From: Sneathiella sp. HT1-7
GTDB lineage: Bacteria; Pseudomonadota; Alphaproteobacteria; Sneathiellales; Sneathiellaceae
DNA length: 64,000 bases
Assembly: GCF_020731145.1 (NCBI RefSeq)
Contig: NZ_JAJFZN010000003.1
Location: 248,001 to 312,000, forward strand
Reading direction: 5' to 3'
The notes beneath the pieces were generated by a model. The model ran no database searches, was not told the DNA's origin, and worked only from the letters and a program-made list of their open reading frames with translations. Position 1 is the stretch's first letter. The number at the start of each line of letters is the position of its first letter. Of the stretch, positions 49,792 to 59,389 are shown one piece after another. The position numbers were made by a program, and so were the translations under genes.

Positions 49792-50421
49792 CTAATCCAG
49801 AATTACCATCACCTGACGGCCGGAGACGTCATATTCACCTTTGACAAATTCCTTGTTTTCATCGAACCAGAGCTTCGCTTTCCAGTCGCCGGTGAATGTG
49901 AACTTATCAGCCTTGATGTCCTTGCCGTTGACCTTGACCGTGTCATTTGTCTTGGCGATTTTGACGTTTAGAAGCTTAAAATCGACGATATTGAAAAGAA
50001 GTGTATTGTCGGTAATGCTGTAATGCCAAGGGGAGGTCGGAAATGCATTGAGAGGAAGGGTTAGGTCTTTGCCGTTGTAGGCAGCGCTATAATCCTTGGC
50101 CCCTCGGTTGAGGGAAATTTCATGGGCTGTACCGTTGTCGTCGGTTTTCCCTTCCATTTTCTGGAGTTCTCCGCTGGACCAGGTTTCCTTCAAATCCTGG
50201 TTGAACCCATATACTTCCATCCCCAGAAAAGAGACCGAGGCGTTGGCGCGCATTTCCTCAATCTCGCCCTTTTCGTTGCGTATTGTTGTCAAATGGACTT
50301 GGCCAACCTTATCATCTTTGAGATATACAGAGGCAAACTGATTTTTCTGAACTTTCTCGGCGAGCGCTAAACCAGGCGATATAGTGACGAGTACCAAGAG
50401 AGTTAATACAGTGCGTAACAT
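49792..50421 (-). CDS. DUF6134-like exported protein (second copy)
   Basis: A 209-residue exported protein with signal peptide MLRTVLTLLVLVTISPGLALA. It shares FLGMEVYGF, ETWSSGELQKMEGKTDDNGT and FPTSPWHYS with the protein encoded at 944-1675 (FLGISLYRF, AIWSEGKLTA, YPTNHWHKG), so the two are probably paralogues. It ends in ASGRQVMVILD-type hydrophobic tail (VSGRQVMVILD). Unlike the 944 gene it has a sigma-70-like promoter (50448-50477) and no ECF11 box. Function unknown; beta-rich periplasmic fold expected. Confidence 0.8.
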   Translation of the reverse strand: MLRTVLTLLVLVTISPGLALAEKVQKNQFASVYLKDDKVGQVHLTTIRNEKGEIEEMRANASVSFLGMEVYGFNQDLKETWSSGELQKMEGKTDDNGTAHEISLNRGAKDYSAAYNGKDLTLPLNAFPTSPWHYSITDNTLLFNIVDFKLLNVKIAKTNDTVKVNGKDIKADKFTFTGDWKAKLWFDENKEFVKGEYDVSGRQVMVILD

Positions 50422-50447
50422 TATGCTTCTCCTAAAATCATAACAGT

Positions 50448-50477
50448 ATTATATAGTCCGACGAAAATATTTTCCAA
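50448..50477 (-). promoter_or_regulatory. Possible sigma-70 promoter of the second DUF6134 gene
   Basis: On the minus strand TTGGAA (50472-50477), 18-base spacer, TATAAT (50448-50453), a perfect -10, about 27 bases before the ATG at 50421. The AT-rich surroundings support a promoter. Confidence 0.5.
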
Positions 50478-50718
50478 ATAATCGTTGAATATTATTACCC
50501 ATGTACCAAGAGGTTCATTTTCTATTAGGCCGGATAACGAAAATACACTTTTTTTCCTCCTGTTTGGTGCCTTTTATTGGGTCGTGACCTAGACTCTGTG
50601 CGAGGGGAACATTAGGTTACAGATAACATATTAAGATGCAAAGAACGAGCTTTGACCTATGCCCGGGGCGCACTACCCGGCTTTTCCGAGATAATGAGCC
50701 TTGTTGTCCAATCGTCGA

Positions 50719-52524
50719 ATGAACATTTTTCTGCTGCTCCTTTTGGGGCTGGTATTGTCTATGGCGGTTGCGATGCCTTTGCGTGCCGCAGAGGCGGCGC
50801 CTGCTACGGAAACTGCAGAGCCGGATTTAAACTATGATGTCAAAATAAATGGCGCGCCGACGGATTCCGTCTTGGAACTGATGGAGCAATCCTCTCGTCT
50901 TGAGCAACTTGAAGACAAGCTTCCGCCGAGTTTTGCAGCTTTGCGCCGCCGCGCGGAAACAGATGTAGAGGGTTTTAAAAAAGTTCTCCGATCGGAGGGA
51001 TATTACGCCAATGAAGTAGTGCTGAAGATTGATAATAAACAGCAGCCCATCGCTATCACCTTTGACATCACGCCGGGTCCTCTTTTCCGGATCACTAAGT
51101 TTGATATTCATTTTGCAAAGGGAAAAGATATCCCCGCCGCGCCGACCTTATCTGCAATTGATATAGAGATCGGGATGGCTGCGCGATCAGAGCCTGTGGT
51201 TAACGCGGGGACGCAGATAATTGTGGATCTTGCCAATCGCGGGTTTCCCAATGCGACTGTTGCAAAACAGGACGCCATCGTCGATTTTGCGACTGACGGT
51301 ATGGAGGTGACGCTGACCATTGACGCGGGACCCCGCCTTTACATGGGGGAGCTCAGGCTTGAAGGGCTGGAAGAAGTTGAGGAAGCCTATATCCGGCGTC
51401 TTGCTGAATGGCAGCCGGGTAAACTCTATGATACCCGTGTTCTTGATAGTCTGAGGCGGCGCTACCTGCGGAGCGGTCTTTTTGATAGCGTTCGTTTGAA
51501 GACCCGTGAAAAAGAGCAGCCTGACAGTACTGTTCCGATCACTCTTGTTTTTGTCGAGCGGGATCGACGATCTGTTGGTGTTGGGGCGAGTTTTTCAACC
51601 AGTGAAGGCTTCGGCACACAGTATTACTGGGAAAATCGCAATTACTTCGGCGAGGGGGAGAAACTACGGGCAGATCTAACGATTGCAGAAATTCGTCGTG
51701 AGTTAAAGCTCACCTTCGTGAAGCCCAATTTCACTAAAATTGACCAGAATTTGAATGCAAATTTCGACATTCGCAATGAAAATACCGATGCTTATGACGA
51801 AGATGCGGTTTCTGCCTATATCGGGTTGGATAGGCGCTGGCGAAAGAAATGGGTGGTCGGCGCCGGTGTTTCTGCCGAGTACGCAAAAATCGATGACAGT
51901 GGTGTGACCGAGAATTACGCGCTTGTCGGGTTGCCGCTGACGGCCCGATATGATTCCACGAATGATCTTTTGGATCCGACAAAAGGCCGGCGTTTCGCGG
52001 CTTCCCTCGTGCCGTATCTCGGGCTCAATGACGATACGCCCGATTTCATCAGGTTCGAGATGGATGGCTCCACCTATTATTCTGTCCTTGAAGAAGATCG
52101 TCTGGTTTTGGCCGCTCGCGGAAAGGTTGGTTTGATGGCGGGAGATAGTGCTGGGTCTATTCCGGCAAATAAGCGGTTTTATGCGGGTGGCGGCGGGTCT
52201 GTCCGGGGCTATAAATACCAGACGGTCGGCCCTCTCGATGCCAGTAATGATCCCATTGGCGGGCGGTCACTTCTGGAGGTCGGTTTTGAGGCACGTACGC
52301 GTATCACAGACAGTATTGGCCTTGTCCCTTTTATCGAGGGTGGCAACGTCTATGAGAGTATGGCGCCCGATTTTTCCGGTGAATTTCTCTGGGGTGCTGG
52401 TCTTGGATTTCGCTATTACACAGCAATCGGCCCAATCCGCTTCGATGTCGCTGTTCCCCTAAATCGTCGCAAGAATGTGGATGATGCCTATCAGTTCTAT
52501 ATCAGTATCGGTCAGGCCTTTTAA
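50719..52524 (+). CDS. tamA: TamA-like outer-membrane assembly protein (Omp85 family)
   Basis: A 601-residue Omp85 protein. A signal peptide (about 1-23) precedes three POTRA-like domains (about 40-300; e.g. ITPGPLFRITKFDIHF, IDAGPRLYMGELRLEG) and a C-terminal barrel with GGGGSVRGYKYQTVGP (the VRGY motif) and a terminal YISIGQAF ending in an aromatic residue, as needed for BAM recognition. TamA inserts autotransporters and other outer-membrane proteins together with TamB. ATG 50719 is taken as start; TTG 50701 is a possible alternative adding six residues. Its stop overlaps tamB by one base. Confidence 0.92.
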   Translation: MNIFLLLLLGLVLSMAVAMPLRAAEAAPATETAEPDLNYDVKINGAPTDSVLELMEQSSRLEQLEDKLPPSFAALRRRAETDVEGFKKVLRSEGYYANEVVLKIDNKQQPIAITFDITPGPLFRITKFDIHFAKGKDIPAAPTLSAIDIEIGMAARSEPVVNAGTQIIVDLANRGFPNATVAKQDAIVDFATDGMEVTLTIDAGPRLYMGELRLEGLEEVEEAYIRRLAEWQPGKLYDTRVLDSLRRRYLRSGLFDSVRLKTREKEQPDSTVPITLVFVERDRRSVGVGASFSTSEGFGTQYYWENRNYFGEGEKLRADLTIAEIRRELKLTFVKPNFTKIDQNLNANFDIRNENTDAYDEDAVSAYIGLDRRWRKKWVVGAGVSAEYAKIDDSGVTENYALVGLPLTARYDSTNDLLDPTKGRRFAASLVPYLGLNDDTPDFIRFEMDGSTYYSVLEEDRLVLAARGKVGLMAGDSAGSIPANKRFYAGGGGSVRGYKYQTVGPLDASNDPIGGRSLLEVGFEARTRITDSIGLVPFIEGGNVYESMAPDFSGEFLWGAGLGFRYYTAIGPIRFDVAVPLNRRKNVDDAYQFYISIGQAF

Positions 52525-55500
52525 TGACACGCAAGAAGCTTATCGCGGCGATTATCTGCGCGCCATTCCTGATCCTGCTGATTATCATTACGGGCGGGTA
52601 CGCATTTTTGCAAATGGACAGCGGCCGTGCGTTGCTGGTCTCCCAAATCGAGGAAGCCGCCTCGACTCCCGGTGAGCTTGAGCTGAAACTTGGGCCATTA
52701 GACGGCAATATTTTTGGGGATTTTTCTCTGCAACAGATCCGCCTTCGGGATGCAATGGGCGAATGGCTGAGCATAGAAGATATCGCTGTCTCCTGGTCAC
52801 CGCTTGACCTTATATCCGGCACGCTGTCCATTCACGTAGTCACTGCTAAAACCCTTTCCGTGGATCGTCAGCCGGATTTGCCGTCCTCTGAAGAAGAAAA
52901 CAAGGCCTCTGCAGGAATACCGTCCTTACCTATTGATATCAGGCTGTCGCGGTTCGAGATACTGGAGATAAATATCGCAGAACCTGTTGTTGGTCAGGCG
53001 GCAGATCTCGCTCTCTTGATGAATTTAAATGCCAAGACCGACGATGTTATTCGCAGTGAGGTTAAACTGACGGAGTTGAACGGTCCGGGCGCTCTCCTGA
53101 CGGGTGGTGTGGATTTTGATCCGGTTCGTGAGACATTGGCAATCGAAGCGAAGCTGGACGAGCCCGAAGGGGGCCTTATATCCCGCTTTTTGGTGTTGCC
53201 CGGTTATCCGGCGATCAAGATGGATCTGGTCGGTAATGGCGTTCTTAACGCGTGGCGCGGGCAGTTCAGCGCGAGTGCAGGCAAGCTTTTCGATGCTGAT
53301 TTTGCCATCGCAACGCAAGGGGCAGAGAAAATTAACATCGAACTGAAAGGAGGAGGTGCTCTGGATCAGTCTCTCGCGGCCGATATTCCGCTTATCGACG
53401 ACTCGCGGATTTCAGTCACGGCCTCGTTGATCTTAGATACGGAAAGTACCGAAGTAACTCTCTCTTCCGCCAATATTGAAAACGCCGTCCTGCAGCTGCG
53501 GGCGAGCGGTAAGGTTGACCCGTCAAATGAGGCCATCAATCTGGCAGTAAAAACTGCGTTGCGTGATACTGCGCCTGTGAATGACCTGATTGCGCCTGCC
53601 GCCATTCGTGATGGTACGCTCGATCTCGATATACACGGGACCTTTGATAATCTGACGGCCAATGCGATTTTGAAAGCTACCGATCTTGATATCGACAATA
53701 GTCTTGCCGCGCGGTCGGTGACGGGTACATTCACCTCTGAACTTGATCTTACGGCACTAACGACTGTGCCGGTTACTGGCTCTGCCGCGCTTGGCAGTCT
53801 CTCTAAGCTTCCGGATGAAGTTGTCGGTCTCGTTGGTGAAAATCTCGATATCGATTTTGAGATGGATTATGGCGTTAAGAGTGAAAAACTCACCCTTCGT
53901 TCATTGCGCCTTCTTGGTACGCATATTAGTGCGCAGAGTCAGGGCGAGATTAGTTTCGCTGATCTCGGCGCGAGTGCGGATATATCGATAAAACTAGACG
54001 AACTTTCCCGTATCGCACCGATGAAAGGGGAGCTTCTAGCCGATCTCACCCTATCAAGCGGGGACGTCAGCAAGTCTCTGACCGGTCAACTCAACGCGCA
54101 TACGGTTAATCTCGATATGGGCGATGCAAACCTGACCTCGCTGCTAGGGACCGGGCCGACACTTGCGCTTTCGCTGGACCTTGATCTAGTCGGGGAGCTG
54201 CTTTCCCTCTCTGACATCAAGCTTGCGACTGAAGCAGGGGATGTCCGGGGGCACGCAAGCCTGCCACTCGCCTTTGACACTATCAATGCGGATTTAACGG
54301 CAAGCCTGCCCAGTCTTGCAAATCTCAGTGATCTTGCCGGTATCCCACTTTCCGGAAACGCGGAACTAACGGCGTTGTTATCGGGATCGCCTGATGATCC
54401 GTCTATCAACGGCGATGTCAAGATCGGCGATCTTCAGCTCGATGGCACATTAATAGGGGTAGTTGACGCGAGTTATAATGCATCGGCGCTGGCAACCTCG
54501 CCTGTCGGAGGTTTTTCGGCGCAGCTTCGCCATGCGCAAGTAACGGCGGATGCGTTTGCCAAGTTCGCCATGCTTGACTATAGCCGGTTGGAACTCTCTG
54601 ATATTGTCCTTACAGAACAGAAGAACAAGATCACCGGCAACCTCACGGTACCTTTTGATGGAACGCCACTTAAAGGAACTATGACAGGGAAAATTCCGAA
54701 TCTTGCCCCGATCGCTGAGTTGATGGAAGAGACCGCCTCAGGCTCTATCGAATTCACGGCGACGCTTGCGGATGCTGGCGGAACGCAATCCGTCAAGGCG
54801 ACGATGGAGGCAAATAGTCTTAACGTTGCGGCGGCAGATATCGGCATTGCAAAAGTCACTGCCGGCCTTGACGTTATTGATGCCCTAGGCACACCGAGCC
54901 TGAAGGTCAATGCGAAAGCGGATGACATTCTGGCGGCGGGGCAACAATTAAAGGAACTTACGGCTACTGCATCAGGTGATTTATCGAATATCGACTATCG
55001 ATTTGGCCTTCTGCGTGGTCAAGAACCGGAATTGAAACTTTCCGGAAGCGGTACATTTGCCTTCACCGAAGCAATGACGAAGCTGCGGCTGGTGACGTTG
55101 GATGGCGCTTTCGCGGACCGGAAAATCGAGCTGACCAAACCCCTTTATCTCGAACAGGAGGGGGGAAATATTAATCTTGATGATTTCGCGCTTACTTTCG
55201 GGGCAGGATCACTCCGTGGATCGGGAAAATTATCAAATGAGACTGCTCGTATGGATTTGGCGTTCAACGATTTGCCGGTTGATCTTGTCGAGCTTATTGA
55301 TCCGGCGTATGCCGTCTCCGGGGGATTGGATGGAGACGTGACGCTGCGGGCGACGAAGGGAACACCGGCAACGGGAAACCTTTCCATCAAGGCCAAGGAT
55401 ATCAAGCTGGAGGATGAAGATTATGGAGAATTACCCACGTTCGAGAATAATCTGACGGCAAAATTGAGCGATGGGCAGCTTACCTTTCAGGGAAATGTTA

Positions 55501-56882
55501 AAGGGCTGGAAGCAACCAGTATTGATGTTTCCGGACAGCTTCCGTTTGATATTTCCTTGGATACCCGAAATATTCTTGTTGATGAAAAAAAACCGGTTAA
55601 ATTAGATATAAATATAAATAGCGATATCAATAAGATATGGCCACTTCTTGCACTGGATACACAGGACATGAAGGGTCAATTGGCTACCAATGCGACTATT
55701 AACGGCACCATTTCAGCCCCCGTTATTGCCGGGCAGGCACGCATTAGCAACGGCTATTTCGAAGATGTTGAGCAGGGCACCATTCTTAAGGATATCACCC
55801 TGAATGCGAATATAACTGATGCGGATACGCTCAAAATTGAGTTCAACGCGTCGGATAGTCAGGGCGGAAAAGTAACCTCCTCGGGTACTGTAGACTTTGC
55901 CAAGCTGACAGAGCCGGAACTTGATCTGAATATAGTTCTTTCCAATCTTCTGGCGATTAATCGTGATGAGATTTCGGCCATTACCGATGCCAATATCGAC
56001 ATAAGGGGCAACCTTCAGCATCTGACCGTGGAAGGCGAAGCGACTACTCGAGAGGTAGAACTCAATATCGGCGGTTCGGTTGCGCCAAATGTTGTGGAGC
56101 TGAAATATGAGACGATCAATAAACCCGGCGAAAAGCCCAGGGAAAAGGTAAAAGAGGCCGAACCGTCCAAAATCTCACTTGATTTCGATCTCGATATGCC
56201 CAGCCGGGTGTTCATTCGGGGTCGCGGTCTTGATTCCGAATGGAAGGGCAATTTCACGATCCGGGGTACGGCGGATAAACCGGTTATCGAAGGGTATATT
56301 AGCCCGGTGCGGGGGCAATTCACATTCGCGGGCAAGAGTTTTGAACTAACTGAAGGAGAAATTTCTTTGGTTGGCGGGGAAACCATTAACCCGGAACTCT
56401 CGCTAAAAGCAACATACACTGGATCGAATGTAACGGCGATTGTGACGATATCCGGGACGGCCACAAATCCGGAAATTAGTTTTTCATCTCCTGACGGACT
56501 GCCGCAGGACGAGGTGCTGGCTCAGGTCCTGTTTGGTAAATCCTCAGGTAAACTATCGGCGATCGAAGCGGTGCAACTGGCAGAGACGGTAGCCGCTCTC
56601 TCGGGTAAGCTGGGCAGCGGCGGCGGTATTACGGGCTTTGTGCGGGATACCCTCGGTGTAGATGTTGTCAGCGCCAGCACTAACGAGCAAACCGGCGAAT
56701 CCGAAGTAAGTGTCGGAAAATATGTCTCGGATAATATCTATGTTGGGGTAGATCAGGGAACTCAATCCGGCGGCACGCGTGCCAAGGTGCAGATTGAGCT
56801 GACCCCCAATATCTCTGTAGAAAGCGAGATGGGGCAATCGACAGACAGCAGTGTTGGTATTTTCTGGAAATGGGATTACTAG
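52524..56882 (+). CDS. tamB: TamB-like translocation and assembly module protein
   Basis: A 1452-residue protein with an N-terminal signal anchor (AAIICAPFLILLIIITGGYAF, about 8-28) and a very long stretch of beta-rich repeats, followed by the TamB (DUF490) C-terminal domain with FTIRGTADKPVIEGYISPVRG, FTFAGKSFELTEGEISL and a final EMGQSTDSSVGIFWKWDY. TamB spans the periplasm, probably as a lipid-conducting groove, and partners with TamA at the outer membrane. The one-base overlap with tamA shows a single operon. Length and end are full, with no frame break. Confidence 0.93.
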   Translation: MTRKKLIAAIICAPFLILLIIITGGYAFLQMDSGRALLVSQIEEAASTPGELELKLGPLDGNIFGDFSLQQIRLRDAMGEWLSIEDIAVSWSPLDLISGTLSIHVVTAKTLSVDRQPDLPSSEEENKASAGIPSLPIDIRLSRFEILEINIAEPVVGQAADLALLMNLNAKTDDVIRSEVKLTELNGPGALLTGGVDFDPVRETLAIEAKLDEPEGGLISRFLVLPGYPAIKMDLVGNGVLNAWRGQFSASAGKLFDADFAIATQGAEKINIELKGGGALDQSLAADIPLIDDSRISVTASLILDTESTEVTLSSANIENAVLQLRASGKVDPSNEAINLAVKTALRDTAPVNDLIAPAAIRDGTLDLDIHGTFDNLTANAILKATDLDIDNSLAARSVTGTFTSELDLTALTTVPVTGSAALGSLSKLPDEVVGLVGENLDIDFEMDYGVKSEKLTLRSLRLLGTHISAQSQGEISFADLGASADISIKLDELSRIAPMKGELLADLTLSSGDVSKSLTGQLNAHTVNLDMGDANLTSLLGTGPTLALSLDLDLVGELLSLSDIKLATEAGDVRGHASLPLAFDTINADLTASLPSLANLSDLAGIPLSGNAELTALLSGSPDDPSINGDVKIGDLQLDGTLIGVVDASYNASALATSPVGGFSAQLRHAQVTADAFAKFAMLDYSRLELSDIVLTEQKNKITGNLTVPFDGTPLKGTMTGKIPNLAPIAELMEETASGSIEFTATLADAGGTQSVKATMEANSLNVAAADIGIAKVTAGLDVIDALGTPSLKVNAKADDILAAGQQLKELTATASGDLSNIDYRFGLLRGQEPELKLSGSGTFAFTEAMTKLRLVTLDGAFADRKIELTKPLYLEQEGGNINLDDFALTFGAGSLRGSGKLSNETARMDLAFNDLPVDLVELIDPAYAVSGGLDGDVTLRATKGTPATGNLSIKAKDIKLEDEDYGELPTFENNLTAKLSDGQLTFQGNVKGLEATSIDVSGQLPFDISLDTRNILVDEKKPVKLDININSDINKIWPLLALDTQDMKGQLATNATINGTISAPVIAGQARISNGYFEDVEQGTILKDITLNANITDADTLKIEFNASDSQGGKVTSSGTVDFAKLTEPELDLNIVLSNLLAINRDEISAITDANIDIRGNLQHLTVEGEATTREVELNIGGSVAPNVVELKYETINKPGEKPREKVKEAEPSKISLDFDLDMPSRVFIRGRGLDSEWKGNFTIRGTADKPVIEGYISPVRGQFTFAGKSFELTEGEISLVGGETINPELSLKATYTGSNVTAIVTISGTATNPEISFSSPDGLPQDEVLAQVLFGKSSGKLSAIEAVQLAETVAALSGKLGSGGGITGFVRDTLGVDVVSASTNEQTGESEVSVGKYVSDNIYVGVDQGTQSGGTRAKVQIELTPNISVESEMGQSTDSSVGIFWKWDY

Positions 56883-56967
56883 GAGTTGCCGCTTTTTTTC
56901 TAGGTATCTTTTCGCCGCTTGCTATGATGACGAAAAAGAAGAAAAGCTAACAGAAAAGAGGGGCCTT

Positions 56968-57759
56968 ATGAGCTATGAATTCATTTCCGTCACGGCGGAG
57001 AACCATATCACCCGGATTACTTTTGAGCGGCCAGAGGTGATGAACGCGATCCATAAGCCGATGCATGATGAAATGCAACGTGCGTTGGATGAGTTTGCGG
57101 CGAATGATGACCAGTATATATGCGTCCTGAAGGGGCGGGGGGAACGGGCCTTCTGTGCAGGCAGTGATTTGAAGGCAATCGCCGCGAGCACGGATCCGAA
57201 GGCGCGTGAGTATCCCAAAAACGGCTATGCGGGCCTGATCGAGCGGTTTGATTTGAACAAGCCCATCATTGCTGCGGTCGATGGTGTAGCGCTCGGTGGC
57301 GGATTCGAGATTGCGCTTGCCTGCGACATTATCATCGCGACGGAAAATTCCCGCTTTGGCCTGCCTGAGCCGTTAGTTGGCGCAGTCGCGCTCGGTGGCG
57401 GGCTCCACCGTCTTGCCCGGCAGATAGGCCTGAAAAAAGCGATGGGGATGATCCTGAGTTCCGATAGCGTCGATGCCGAAACAGGGGATCGCCTTGGCTT
57501 CGTGAACGAGGTGGTGGCGCCCTACGCGATGGAGGAGGCGATTGAGCGGTGGTGCGGCCTTATCCTGCGCGGCAGCCCGCATGCGATCCGCGCCTCCAAG
57601 GAGACAGTGATGCGCAGCGTGGATGAACCCTCCCTTGAAGAGGCAATCAAGAACCAGAAAGATTATCCCGCGTTCAAGGAATGGTATCAGTCCGATGACC
57701 GGATAGAGGGGCCGCGCGCTTTCTCCGAAAAACGTAAACCCGACTGGAAAGGCCGCTAA
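56968..57759 (+). CDS. Enoyl-CoA hydratase/carnitinyl-CoA dehydratase-like (crotonase family)
   Basis: A 263-residue crotonase-fold protein with RGERAFCAGSDLKAIAA (oxyanion-hole Gly region near 65), AAVDGVALGGGFEIALACDI (about 100-119) and SRFGLPEPLVGAVALGGGLHRL with the catalytic Glu in PEP. It resembles CaiD and enoyl-CoA hydratases. The ATG at 56968 has GAGGGG before it; an earlier in-frame start at 56851 is inside tamB. It is probably independent of tamAB. Substrate is an acyl-CoA; the partial acyl-CoA ligase at the start of the window is of a matching type but far away. Confidence 0.9.
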   Translation: MSYEFISVTAENHITRITFERPEVMNAIHKPMHDEMQRALDEFAANDDQYICVLKGRGERAFCAGSDLKAIAASTDPKAREYPKNGYAGLIERFDLNKPIIAAVDGVALGGGFEIALACDIIIATENSRFGLPEPLVGAVALGGGLHRLARQIGLKKAMGMILSSDSVDAETGDRLGFVNEVVAPYAMEEAIERWCGLILRGSPHAIRASKETVMRSVDEPSLEEAIKNQKDYPAFKEWYQSDDRIEGPRAFSEKRKPDWKGR

Positions 57760-57780
57760 GCCCTCGCCCGCGCCGGATCG

Positions 57781-58191
57781 TCAGCCGGTTATCCGCTCCC
57801 ACAAAAGGTGATGCTCATAGGTGTTGCCCGAAGATGTTGTTTCCGGCTTGGTTTTAAGGAGAACGTTTTCGCCCTGCAGAACCACGGTACGGATCAACGG
57901 GTTCCCGATCCAGTAAGGCACTGTCGCAATGTCGACATCGTGAATGACCTGATCACCCTCAAGGCGGAAATTACCCCCATAGGCGAGGCAGATATCGGGG
58001 CTGGCCGCCGTTTCCCGTGGCTGATCCGCGAAATCGGTGCGCATCAGGAAGCCACTCATCCGGCCTTCGGGGCTATAGATAATCTGGCCTTTCGCATCTT
58101 CGCCCATCGGGTAGCCGACGGGCTCCCCATTCTTGAGGCTTGTCCAGCTTTTCAGGCGCCAGGTACCGATCAGATCGTCACGGGTAATCAT
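57781..58191 (-). CDS. Lipocalin-like protein (Lipocalin_5 type)
   Basis: A 136-residue protein starting MITRDDLIGTWRLKSWTSLK, with GQIIYSPEGRMSGFLMRTD and the C-terminal YEHHLLWERITG. These match the Lipocalin_5 family of single-domain beta barrels. The ATG at 58191 follows AAAGGAAA; a longer frame to 58395 opens across the divergent gene and is rejected. It is convergent with the crotonase gene and divergent from the VOC gene. Small ligands such as fatty acids are likely, but no ligand is known. Confidence 0.8.
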   Translation of the reverse strand: MITRDDLIGTWRLKSWTSLKNGEPVGYPMGEDAKGQIIYSPEGRMSGFLMRTDFADQPRETAASPDICLAYGGNFRLEGDQVIHDVDIATVPYWIGNPLIRTVVLQGENVLLKTKPETTSSGNTYEHHLLWERITG

Positions 58192-58287
58192 TGGAAATTT
58201 CCTTTTCTTGTTATTATGCTGGCAACCTAGCAGTTTGGCGGGCGTGGCAAAAGATGTAATATCACGTCTAATCAACGGGAGGGCGAC

Positions 58288-58698
58288 ATGTTCAAAATCA
58301 AGCATATCGATCATCTGGTCCTGAGGGTCAAGGATATCGAGAAGATGATGGATTTCTATATCAAGGCGCTTGGCTGTACGATGGAGAAAACACAAGAAGC
58401 AATCGGGCTTTATCAGCTTCGCGCGGGATCATCGCTGATCGATCTGGTGACGGTCGAGGGGACGCTGGGGCAGATGGGGGGCGCGGCACCGGGGAAAGAG
58501 GCACGCAATCTCGATCATTTCTGCCTCTCCATCGAGAATTTTGATGAGGAAGAAATTCGCGCCCACCTGAACGCCCATGGCATCGATCCGGGCGAGCTCA
58601 AAAGTCGCTACGGCGCGGACGGGCAGGGACCGTCCTTCTATATGAGTGATCCGGAGGGGAATGTGGTAGAGCTCAAAGGGCCGCCCGAGGCACTCTAA
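58288..58698 (+). CDS. VOC/glyoxalase family protein
   Basis: A 136-residue vicinal-oxygen-chelate protein: KIKHIDHLVLRVKDIEKMMD, with the first metal His in IDHLVL, RNLDHFCLSIENFD (second His), and FYMSDPEGNVVELKGPP with the conserved Glu at the C-terminus. It belongs with glyoxalase/bleomycin-resistance-type proteins of virulence-associated or dioxygenase-like type. It starts 97 bases from the divergent lipocalin gene and is 19 bases before the DUF2238 gene. Ligand unknown. Confidence 0.88.
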   Translation: MFKIKHIDHLVLRVKDIEKMMDFYIKALGCTMEKTQEAIGLYQLRAGSSLIDLVTVEGTLGQMGGAAPGKEARNLDHFCLSIENFDEEEIRAHLNAHGIDPGELKSRYGADGQGPSFYMSDPEGNVVELKGPPEAL

Positions 58699-58717
58699 CA
58701 GCAAGAGGAGGGGGAAT

Positions 58718-59311
58718 ATGCGGTATCTCTGGCTCGGCATTTATTTTGCCGTTTTGATCTGGTCGGCGATTGAGCCGAAAGGCTATTTCATCTGGTTTCT
58801 AGAGGTTGTACCGGCATTGATCGGGCTAGTTATCCTTGCCCTGACATACCAGAAATTTCCTTTAACGCCGTTGCTTTACACGCTCATTCTCATTCATTGC
58901 ATTATTCTGATGGTGGGCGGGCATTACACCTATGCCGAGGTGCCGCTGTTCGACACCATCAAACCCTGGTTCGGGTTTGAGCGGAACAATTACGACCGCG
59001 TCGGCCATCTGGCGCAAGGCTTCGTGCCCGCCATCATCGCGCGGGAGGTCCTGATCCGGCTGGAGATTGTGAGGGGGGCGAACTGGCGGAATTTTATCAT
59101 CGTCTCCATCTGCCTCGCCTTCAGTGCCTTTTATGAATTGATCGAATGGGCCGTCGCGATCCTCACCGGCGCCGCCGCCGATGACTTCCTCGCCACCCAA
59201 GGCGATATCTGGGACACTCAAAGCGATATGGCGCTGGCCCTTTTCGGCGCGATCCTAGCGCTGCTGTTGCTGTCAAGGCTGCATGACCAGCAGTTGAAGA
59301 GGGTGGGATGA
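58718..59311 (+). CDS. DUF2238 (YjdF-type) membrane protein
   Basis: A 197-residue polytopic protein with about six hydrophobic segments. RVGHLAQGFVPAIIAREVLIR, AFYELIEWAVAILTG and ATQGDIWDTQSDMALALFGAI match the DUF2238 family, known for conserved His/Glu/Asp residues near the membrane. Function in the family is unknown. It starts 19 bases after the VOC gene. The adjacent AT-rich SEFIR gene begins about 80 bases further on, so this is the last gene of native composition before the island. Confidence 0.87.
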   Translation: MRYLWLGIYFAVLIWSAIEPKGYFIWFLEVVPALIGLVILALTYQKFPLTPLLYTLILIHCIILMVGGHYTYAEVPLFDTIKPWFGFERNNYDRVGHLAQGFVPAIIAREVLIRLEIVRGANWRNFIIVSICLAFSAFYELIEWAVAILTGAAADDFLATQGDIWDTQSDMALALFGAILALLLLSRLHDQQLKRVG

Positions 59312-59389
59312 TTTGCTAGGTTTGCCATGTTGAGCTTCAACTAATAATAATGTACTTTTAACAACCGTTCTTTTTTGGTTCCGAATTTC

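Noticed and set aside
54086-56464. Several leftward frames opposite tamB
   Set aside because: Low-complexity Ser/Pro-rich mirror translations of the repetitive TamB sequence.
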